Positions 56,411 to 64,000 of a DNA stretch of 64,000 nt are shown one piece after another (position 1 is the stretch's first letter; every line of letters starts with the position of its first letter). Under the pieces are notes generated by a model, which was not told the DNA's origin, made no database searches, and was given only the letters and a program-made list of their open reading frames with translations. The stretch is taken from positions 45,426,198 through 45,490,197 of the forward strand of contig CM075937.1 of assembly GCA_038030265.1 (NCBI GenBank). The letters run 5' to 3'. Both the position numbers and the translations under genes were made by a program. This DNA is from Corythucha ciliata (taxonomy: Eukaryota > Arthropoda > Insecta > Hemiptera > Tingidae).

Positions 56411-59400
56411 TTGATAGCAAGCCATTTTTATTAGAGCGAAGGACACAATTTCATAAGCCTCTCCTTTGACTAAATCTTGGATCGGCGTCTGGATCCTGCG
56501 ATATTTCGTTTTTAAAAACAGCCAGAGACATGAAATTTCTTTTTAAAATGAGCTAGTACGCTCATTGATCTCATCGAGTTTTTTAGGGAGTCAATTCTGT
56601 GAAATTGGCTTTTTCAGCGAGGAAAACCTTTGAAATTCGTTCTGAGAGCAAAAATCCACAAAATTTGGAATTTGACTTGATCTGTGAGAGGGGGGGGGGA
56701 TCATGAGCTCAGGGCTAAGCCCCTCTAAACATTTTACCTTAAATCCGCCCCTGGCAAAGTTTCCTTGGAGCTGCAGCGATGGCGACACTATGTGTGTTGC
56801 GTTCGTTAGCCTAAGCGGGGCTTCTATGCCAAAAAATCCCACTTTTTAAGTGAAAATCCGAATTTTCCTACCTATTCGAGCATTGCGTTAATTGGCTTCT
56901 AAATACCCCCCCCCCTTTCCTCACAAATAAGGAAGAACCATTATTTATTTTTTTGTTTTCTGACTTTTTCTTTTTACTTGGCAAAAGTCTGGTGAAAAAA
57001 GAGTGCCAATCGGAAATGTGTCAATGACCAAAATTTTCGACACTTGCTACTCCCTCACTAGGGGCCTTTAGCATCCTGAAAATCTGGCGCCTTTATAGAA
57101 CTGACAATTATGGCAATTCAACCGAATATTCGCCTAAACTGTAACTTTTTGGCGTGAATCTTGATCATTTGCTTGCCCTATGAAATTCACGAGGCAAGAA
57201 AACTGTTAAATCGTCCGCATGAAAGTGCAATAATTGTTCCTGATGTTCAATTGTGGTCATAAGGAGAAAGTTACCTACCAAGACACCTGGCCATTTGTCA
57301 TAGACAAATGAATTTTTAGCTTTGATATCTGTTTGTTGAGCAGGAAAACTTTCATTTTTAGCAATTTTAAACCCTAAAGAAACCGAGTTTTCAGCTCTAT
57401 GAAAGGTAATTCATCAGGAACTGCTTTGGAGAGGTAACGCTGTGTGTGCTCTGTGTTGAGCTATGAGACTGTCAATTGGACACAAATAGTGAGTTTTTCA
57501 ATTTTAGGACCCCCACAAAACTGGTAATTTACCCCCCTACCCATAGAAAATCAGTTTCAGGGGTCGAATCGCATCAAATAATACATTTTTTTGGTGGGAA
57601 ATGCTTAAGACTTGGGAATTGTCTCAAGCAGGCTCTCGCTTCTTTCCAAAATTACATGATGACGCCATTATGTAAGAGTTACATTCGCGATACAAAACTA
57701 TTTGCCGACAAAATTATCTCCTTCCTACCCAATTCTGCGGATAAAATAAGTTAATTCTTTGATAGGCGTAGAAAAAAATAAAAAAATAGTGTGTGTGAGA
57801 GAGAGAGAGTGAGACACGTAACGAGCAGACGTGTAAATGCGGGTTGGCGTATGGTCATCTACCCACTGACTTCCTCTCATGTAAGCCCACGTTCACCTGT
57901 TTTCATTAAGGAGTTGAAAGATATTTCAGAAGGCGTAAAAGATGAAAAAAATCGATTCGATTTAAGTAAAAACAGGCCAACATTTAACTTTCACCGGGTC
58001 TGTTTTAGGAAAATAAAATTTTGGTAAATCGGTTGTTCTCAAAGCTCGAGGAAACACAAAAATGGATAACAATAACAGAACAACGTGTTAAGTTGAGTTG
58101 GGGGCGGGGGGGGGGGCGTCGCATAGGGGAAAAAAAAAGTTATCCCACTCCTTTTAAAAAAGAGGAAATGAACTAATAGGGAGCTAAATAGAGCGCATAA
58201 AGTGTCAACTGGGCGTCAATTAATCATTCCTTCAAGAATTCTCTTCGTCGTAGGACTACACACAGGACTCAAAACTATTTCCGGTACCCCTTCTTCTGTC
58301 CTAGAAAAACATCTCCTTCCTTTAAAATATTGTTTTCCTGCTCGAAAATACTTAATTTGATCCCGAGGAAAACTCACACACAACAAACGAGAAACATCCG
58401 GTGTTTGAATGATGGGGGGAGGGGGCAAATCGTACGGGTTTTCCATTCAGACCGCCCGCCCCCCACCACCCACATTTTTGAAATGAAATACCGATGTGAC
58501 TGACCCTGGAGAAAATTGAACATTGAAGAAAAACAACCCGCGAAAGAGGTAAAAATATGCTTCTCTTTTTTCGATGACAAGGGGTGAAGATAGAGAAAAA
58601 GTGTGCTTGTTGGGGGAGGGGGGGTAGGAATAGTTTTCAGATGCTACGAGAATGGGGCGGGGAGCGGTTAGTCGTTTCCGTTCTTCATTATATTCTTTTT
58701 AAAACCCGTGAGAACTTCCGGTCTTGTCCCCCTCACCAATCCTTCCCTTCGTTTACTACCCTAGGCAAAATCCTTTGTACCTTTCCACCCTCTCCCCACC
58801 GATAAAAATCTGTCTCTCTCGTTTTCTTTTTTTAGTCACCTTCTTCATTGGCATTATGCTCTTTTCCCTTCCACGGAACAGCCCTTCTCACAGCATAGAG
58901 AGAGAGAGGGACTGAGTGAGTGGTACATTATCGACGCTTCCGGTTTTTGAAGCCATGTGTTTCGTTTTTCGTCGAATACAGCACCACCTCCAGCCCCTTT
59001 CCATCAATGCTTCATTCACTCGACAAGTTTCCCGGTTCGTTCATAGAAGCTTTTGGTAGGGGTGGGGAGGCCCCGGCTCAGGCAACTTCATTCAACGTCA
59101 ATGATTCGTTTCCTCTTTTTTCCTGACAGATTTTTTTTTTCTTATAACAGAAACTGAGATTCACAATTTCGTCACACGGGTTGACATCAGAGGTTGGCTA
59201 AAGGGGTACTTCCGATGTCCTTTAAGGGTGAAAACAGCCTCCCCGGGGTGAAAAGACGGGAAGTGGCGGGGTTTATGAGGAGAGGGTGATCATTGAATCC
59301 CAATGATCACTTTTTAGGCAGAGAGGCGACGAAATTTCCTGTTTGTCCCCAAATACTCACGAAGCCACTGGAAATGGAAAATTCAGCAAAAGTATCTGTT

Positions 59401-59615
59401 GACGACTGCTGATCAGTCGTTAAAAACCTCGAAATTTACGGGTATTCGAGGTGAGGTGTCGGCAAAGGCTTGTTGTTCGGAAGCATGGGCGAGCAGTGAC
59501 CAAAATTCTAGGGTGGGTCACGCATGGGCCAGGGGACTCCCCCCCTCATCACCAAGATGGTTAAAGATGATTCCATGTTTTCTTGGGCCACTTTTCTGTT
59601 TCATTAAAGGAATGA
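56411..59615. other. Unassigned sequence, no gene recognised
   Basis: 56690-56760 holds a gggggggg and 'aaatccgcccctgg' hAT-like end motif. GA runs lie near 57800 and 58900. The open frames at 57476, 58216, 58584 and 59399 show no motif that I recognise. Confidence 0.3.
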
Positions 59616-59803
59616 AGGTCTATCCCCACACATCAGTGCCGTGAACGGGACGTGCCCCGTCCGGCAAAAAAAAAAATATTATTCTCAATGGAAATTGAAG
59701 GGCCACGGCCCTGTCTCGAGCCGGATATGTGTGAACGAGCCTCTCAATTCCCATATGAGAATAACATTTTACTTGCCGGGCTCTGATGAGCGTGGATAGA
59801 CCT
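59616..59803. mobile_element. MITE with AGGTCTATCC inverted ends
   Basis: Left end AGGTCTATCCCCACACATCA and inverted right end AGGTCTATCCACGCTCATCA. TAA follows on the right (59804-59806) and TGA precedes on the left, a likely mutated TAA. An inner inverted pair attctcaat / attgaga also exists. Confidence 0.65.
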
Positions 59804-60000
59804 TAAGGGGTTCACGGCGCTTGCTATTCGCTCAAAAATGCTAACTGAAGACTCAAGAACCCCCCAAAAGATTCCCTTATCTTTCTACACCCTTCTGGGT
59901 ATAGAAAGGAGTGTAACCGTGGACAAAATTAAGAAAACGGTGGCAGGGTGAAATGAATAAAACCGAATGCGTAGAATTTACCCGGTGGTGCGTCGGGCTC

Positions 60001-60120
60001 TTCGTCCACCGGCGCAACTGCATACTACAACCCGACTCAAGAAAGAGTCAACATTAGCATGCATGCTTCACAATCTGACCTTTTGTATTTGAATGATGGT
60101 CATTCGTCCACCGGTGCAAC
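60001..60120. repeat. Two direct copies of TTCGTCCACCGGYGCAAC
   Basis: The 18-bp motif occurs at 60001-60018 and 60103-60120. 59804-60629 otherwise shows only a G run near 60309 and a C run near 60514. Confidence 0.4.
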
Positions 60121-60629
60121 CCAAATGCACCGCTCGCTCGACTAATGCAACGCAACTAAAAAGCGACTCAGAGTAGAGTGTCTGCAGTTGGGATTTGCAG
60201 GTCCTCGCAAAGCATAACCTTATGGCAGAGCAACAGAATGATGAGCAGGGCCATCCTTACTGGACTTGAGGCTCCGGGTCCGGGATAATCGGGCTCCCTC
60301 TATAGCATGGGGGGGGGGGGTCATTTCCTGGCCACGCCTTTTTTCATTTGGGTGAGCAGGCCTTCATCACTGGGTGAGCAGTTTCTGGGTAGATTCGAAA
60401 TAGAAGCCGTAGTGGGGCAGCTGACCACCCCTAGATATAAAACCTTCAAAAAGTACAAATCATACAGGGTCACCACCGATTTCGTGAGGTTCCCTAATCC
60501 AAAACATTTTTCTCCCCCCCCCCCCCCAAACCACTATGGCTCACTAAGAAACCAACTTCTCGGATTTCGCTCACTAAAATCAAATTTCGTCGATTTTTCT
60601 CGCAAAAAGGCACTGTCATGGGTTTGCAC

Positions 60630-60753
60630 TATAATAGTACCTATATTACGATACAAGGTCGTAATGAAGGCTATTACGGTTGCGTCTCATGCCGGCAACC
60701 ACCCGAACCTGAAATGCCCGTTACGACCTTGTACCGTAATATACTGTTACAAC
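60630..60753. mobile_element. Hairpin MITE with ttacgataca arms
   Basis: The left arm (tatattacgatacaaggtcg) and right arm (cgaccttgtaccgtaatata) are complementary over about 30 bp. Confidence 0.6.
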
Positions 60754-61189
60754 CCACCCTCAAACGTTTTCTGTGTACGTTTTAACATGTCTAGATTCCA
60801 TTTCTGGAATGTCCGTCCGCCGTCCGGGCCATATCTTCCCCTAGGATAGCTCGAAAAAACTCGTTCTTTCGCACATAAACTCCACTTGGGATCTAGTTGG
60901 TCCTAACAGCTGATCAGTTTTACCAACTAAATCCCTGGGTTTTTATGGGCCAAAAGCGGGTCCAAAATGAGGATTTTCAAAGGTTTCGAGATCATAGGGG
61001 TGTGGGGTGTCGATTTTCATGTAATTTCAAGTCGCATTTGGCTACATTCATGAATAATAAACCCATGTGTAAAATTTGCAGCGTGTTTTGCATTATAAAC
61101 AAAAAAATCGTAAATCAGGAATGGCCCGAGATAGGACACCTCCGGAGATGGCATTTTACTCGGCATTAGACGTAGTTTCACCAAAAATT

Positions 61190-61832
61190 TTGTGTCGCAG
61201 TAATACGGATCCACCCTGTACAAATGGATATGGCCTAGGCCAATGGAAGCCCATTATCCATTAAAAAGTAGCGCCCCTTGACAAGAAGGGGAGGTTTTTG
61301 ACCCTTTAAGGTCATATTACAGACAGCCTACCGTCCACTTAAATTGCAATTTGATTTTACAAAACTCAATCATGCAAAAAACAAAAAGTTTCCTTATGCC
61401 GTTTTAATTAGTGTCTTTTCTCTGCGGCTAAAATAGAGAAAATACGCTCACACACAGTTTACACATACAGTTTCTTTAGGTCCTTACAGGAACAAAATTA
61501 AGAAGACGCACAGATGCGCTGTTTTTAGCGATCAAGCAAGCGGCGACAAGTTGGGAAAATCGTTAATGTTCGTGGCTAAAACTTGCGAAAAAACGCTCAT
61601 TCTTGATTTCTCTGATAGCCATCAAAATTGACGGAAATCCCGTTTGACCAAAGACCGTTGCTAAAATTCAGAAAAAATCCTAATTCGCGAATAAAATTGG
61701 AGAAAAGCGTCTGAATTGGAACAAAAGCTGATTTCGAGGCAAAAGTTGAAAAGAATCGATAATTAATTTAATAGGCTTTCGTAGGCCTAGGCCAAATTTC
61801 ATAGGGTGGATCCGTATTACTGTGACACACAA
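61190..61832. repeat. Inverted pair of an AGGGTGGATCCGTATTACTG end
   Basis: The end is complemented at about 61190-61222 and direct at about 61802-61832, i.e. facing outward. These may be the right end of one element and the left end of another of the same family. Confidence 0.45.
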
Positions 61833-62215
61833 AATAGAGAAAATCGCTAATTTGTGGATGAAATCGAGAAAAAGTATTGATTCACAGATAAAATAGGAAG
61901 GATTAACGAATAAAATGTAGGAAAAACGTTAATCCGTAGATACGAATGAAAAAATCAGGTAACATCAGGATCAAACGATAACTCGCGGCTAAAATTGAGG
62001 GAAATTGCGACTTTAATTCACGAATAAATTGGACCTAACAGCTCTAATTCACAGCTATAATTGAATTACGCCAATTCGGAGCTCTGAAAGCAACTTGGGG
62101 GGGGGGGGCATAAGTGAAAAAAATTAATTTGCTGTTAAAATTGAGAAAATTACTAATTCGTGGATTGAATTGAGGAAAATCGCTAATTCACAGCTCAAAT
62201 TGAGGAGAACATTTG
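61425..62215 (-). repeat. Degenerate repeat field A, inverted
   Basis: Phrases such as gctaaaatagagaaaat and attcgcgaataaaattgg recur; a G run lies near 62098. Confidence 0.55.
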
Positions 62216-63420
62216 CAATTTTACCTGCAATCCCATTAGGTAAAAATGAGAGAAATAACCAAAGAATTACATCAATCAGTGCTAAATCTGCAAAATTTCA
62301 AGTTTCGGTCCCTTTTTTTGTGGCCGTCGACCCGACAAGTCCGACAAATACAGCCATAAAATTACATCACACTGCGGTATTGTCAGCCTCGGGTCTAGTT
62401 ATACCAGTGACATTGCTATTTCCGACATTTATTCCCGTGATATTGTCAGTTTCTGGGCGAAATTTCGAACTCCAAGGATGTTCTTCAGTGACCATGGATT
62501 CCAGGCAAGCCAACCCCGACAGCATCAGTCGAATCCTGATGAATAGCCATAAAATTGTAAGATTATGAGGGCAAAATTCCGCGAAATTAGATGTTTACTG
62601 GCTGAATATTCGCGATATTAAAGGTTGAAAGCTGCTTTATAAAATGCGGTCTTCATTTTCGCGAAACTAAAGCAAGGTCTTGATTAAAGCAAAATTACGG
62701 TTTCGAGGCCATTTTTGTAGCGGTGGAACTCAGGCTAGCATGCCCCGACTCAGGCCATAGCCTGCCCATTGCCCACGAAATTCGGGTGTTTATTTCAATT
62801 AAATTGCAATGTCTGGGCCTTTCATTTCAGGGAAAATGCAAGTTTCGGTGCTGAATCTCTGTGAAATGACTAGTTTTCAATTGTTTTTGAACTCGAACCC
62901 CGCGGGCTAGCCGGCCACGACGGAAATTACGCGTGGTAGGCTAACGAAGGCCCGTGCGCAACATTCAGGGGGCAAATAATCTGTGAAATTGGATCCTTCC
63001 CGGCGCAACTTTTGCGAAAATGCAAGATTCAGGGCCAATTTATTTTAAAAGTTGCGGACCCACTCGTATCGGCGCCACTGTCGCCAACTGTAATTTTCAG
63101 AGCGTGAATGACGAGTGACGACAAGTCAGTTAGGTTATTTTTAGCGCAAACATTGTCAGTTTAGCCCATTTTATGGCATATAGACTTATTTACGCTACTT
63201 CTAGAGCGCGAATAGTTCGTTAAGCCAATACAACGGCGCGAATTTTCAAATTCCCATTAATTAGGGCGTGATTGCCAGTTGGCTACTTTTAGACTACTAA
63301 TATGTAGTCGGTTAACAAATTTTGGAAGGCGAGAATCTTGGGGCGCGCATAGTCAACTTAGCCGATTTTCTGGTTAGTTTAGCTACTTTTAGGCCGTAAA
63401 TAGTCAGTTGTGTTATTTTA
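62216..63420 (+). repeat. Degenerate repeats leading up to ari-1
   Basis: 62216-63060 shows loose 'gcgaaatt' phrases. 63095-63420 is a short field C block (gtcagttta-gcc-atttt). The 132-codon frame at 62170-62568 covers this repeat and shows no motif. Confidence 0.4.
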
Positions 63421-63556
63421 AGTGGTGTGATGGGGGGGGGGGAGGCCCTGTTGAGCCTTCATCTTGACACTGGGTTGGGTTATCGGCCTAAACGACATCG
63501 AAGTCGTAAAGCGTTTAAACCCGATTTCTGAAAGAAATAGAAATATATATGTCGAG

Positions 63557-63564
63557 TGACGTCA
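63557..63564. promoter_or_regulatory. Palindromic CRE-like site upstream of ari-1
   Basis: TGACGTCA, the consensus CREB/ATF site, 148 bp before the ari-1 ATG; a TATATAT stretch lies just upstream of it. The same octamer is in each Gypsy LTR. Function not shown. Confidence 0.3.
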
Positions 63565-63711
63565 CGACGGCAATTTATTTATTACCATTTGTTAAAAATT
63601 CGTGGTTGTATCACATCATGTAGCACCCCAAGTTCGATTACCACCAAAATTTGTTAACCACTTTAAAATGTATTATCAAACTTAAATGGATCAAAATTGG
63701 ATCGCTAAGCG

Positions 63712-64000
63712 ATGGATTCCGAGGACGAAACCTGTTTCGTAGAATTCGAACCCGAATACGACGGATTTAACGCGGAGATTCAATCGACAGTAGCTGACTA
63801 CAGTTACAAAGTTTTATCGTCCGAGCAGATAGTCGATTACATGAAAATGTCGATAAAAGAGGTCAATGCGGTCGTCGACATTCCAGCGACAACCGCAAGA
63901 ATTCTGTTGAATCATTTCAAGTGGAACACCGAAAAACTGTTGGAGAGGCTCTATGACGGCGATCAAGACGAGTTATTCACCGAAGCGCGTATCGTCAACC
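63712..64000 (+). CDS. ari-1: Ariadne-1 E3 ubiquitin ligase, N-terminal part (runs off the window)
   Basis: 96 full codons from ATG 63712, with an in-frame TAA at 63706-63708 directly upstream, which supports this start. An acidic leader (MDSEDETCFVEFEPEYDG) is followed by the UBA-like domain: YSYKVLSSEQIVDYMK, ATTARILLNHFKWNTEKL and LFTEARIVN. This is the region of ARIH1 that precedes RING1 and binds NEDD8-modified cullins. The RING1-IBR-RING2 catalytic part and the Ariadne domain lie beyond the edge. No intron is seen in the 289 bp. Identification is from sequence memory of the family. Confidence 0.95.
   Translation, partial: MDSEDETCFVEFEPEYDGFNAEIQSTVADYSYKVLSSEQIVDYMKMSIKEVNAVVDIPATTARILLNHFKWNTEKLLERLYDGDQDELFTEARIVN

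Noticed and set aside
62170..62568. 132-codon frame upstream of ari-1
   Set aside because: Begins in inverted field A repeats and shows no motif; probably chance.

Overview
The window is animal nuclear DNA, most likely from an arthropod. Two conserved protein genes are visible, and almost everything else is transposable elements, fold-back elements and degenerate short repeats. The arthropod guess rests on the Ariadne-1 N-terminus, which is close to the insect form, and on an I-like non-LTR retrotransposon with a C-terminal RNase H. It is an inference.

Host genes. The last five visible coding exons of the translation GTPase eIF5B lie on the minus strand at 48352-48276, 48185-47978, 47907-47812, 47737-47576 and 31023-30916. 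They encode the C-terminal 216 residues with consistent phases and canonical splice sites. Three introns are 70-90 bp, but the last one is 16,552 bp and is packed with mobile elements. The more N-terminal exons were not found. At the right edge (63712 to the window end, plus strand) the first 96 codons of an Ariadne-1 (ARIH1/ari-1) RBR ubiquitin ligase begin.

Layout. 1-7.7 kb: MITEs and one copy of a ~1.6 kb repeat (RepX) split by three insertions; the second RepX copy at 39.3-40.9 kb supplies the empty sites. 7.7-15.9 kb: fields of degenerate 20-35 bp repeats, including a mirror arrangement pivoting on a palindrome at 12.47 kb. 16.3-27.9 kb: a composite of three partial copies of one I-like retrotransposon, a truncated LTR, and an internally deleted Ty3/Gypsy element with two LTRs. 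27.9-30.9 kb: unique non-coding DNA downstream of eIF5B. 31.0-47.6 kb: the giant eIF5B intron, with three PIF/Harbinger-type elements inserted one after another at a single TAA (31.9-35.4 kb), RepX copy 2 and many hairpin MITEs. 47.6-48.4 kb: eIF5B exons. 48.4-63.7 kb: more repeat fields, one of which duplicates the 7.7-9.1 kb field, plus MITEs and unassigned sequence.

No functional autonomous transposon is intact. Every transposase, gag-like or reverse-transcriptase reading frame shows frameshifts, deletions or missing parts. No rRNA, CRISPR or complete tRNA gene was seen. Positions were read by eye: exon ends are exact to the base, but repeat-field limits are approximate.
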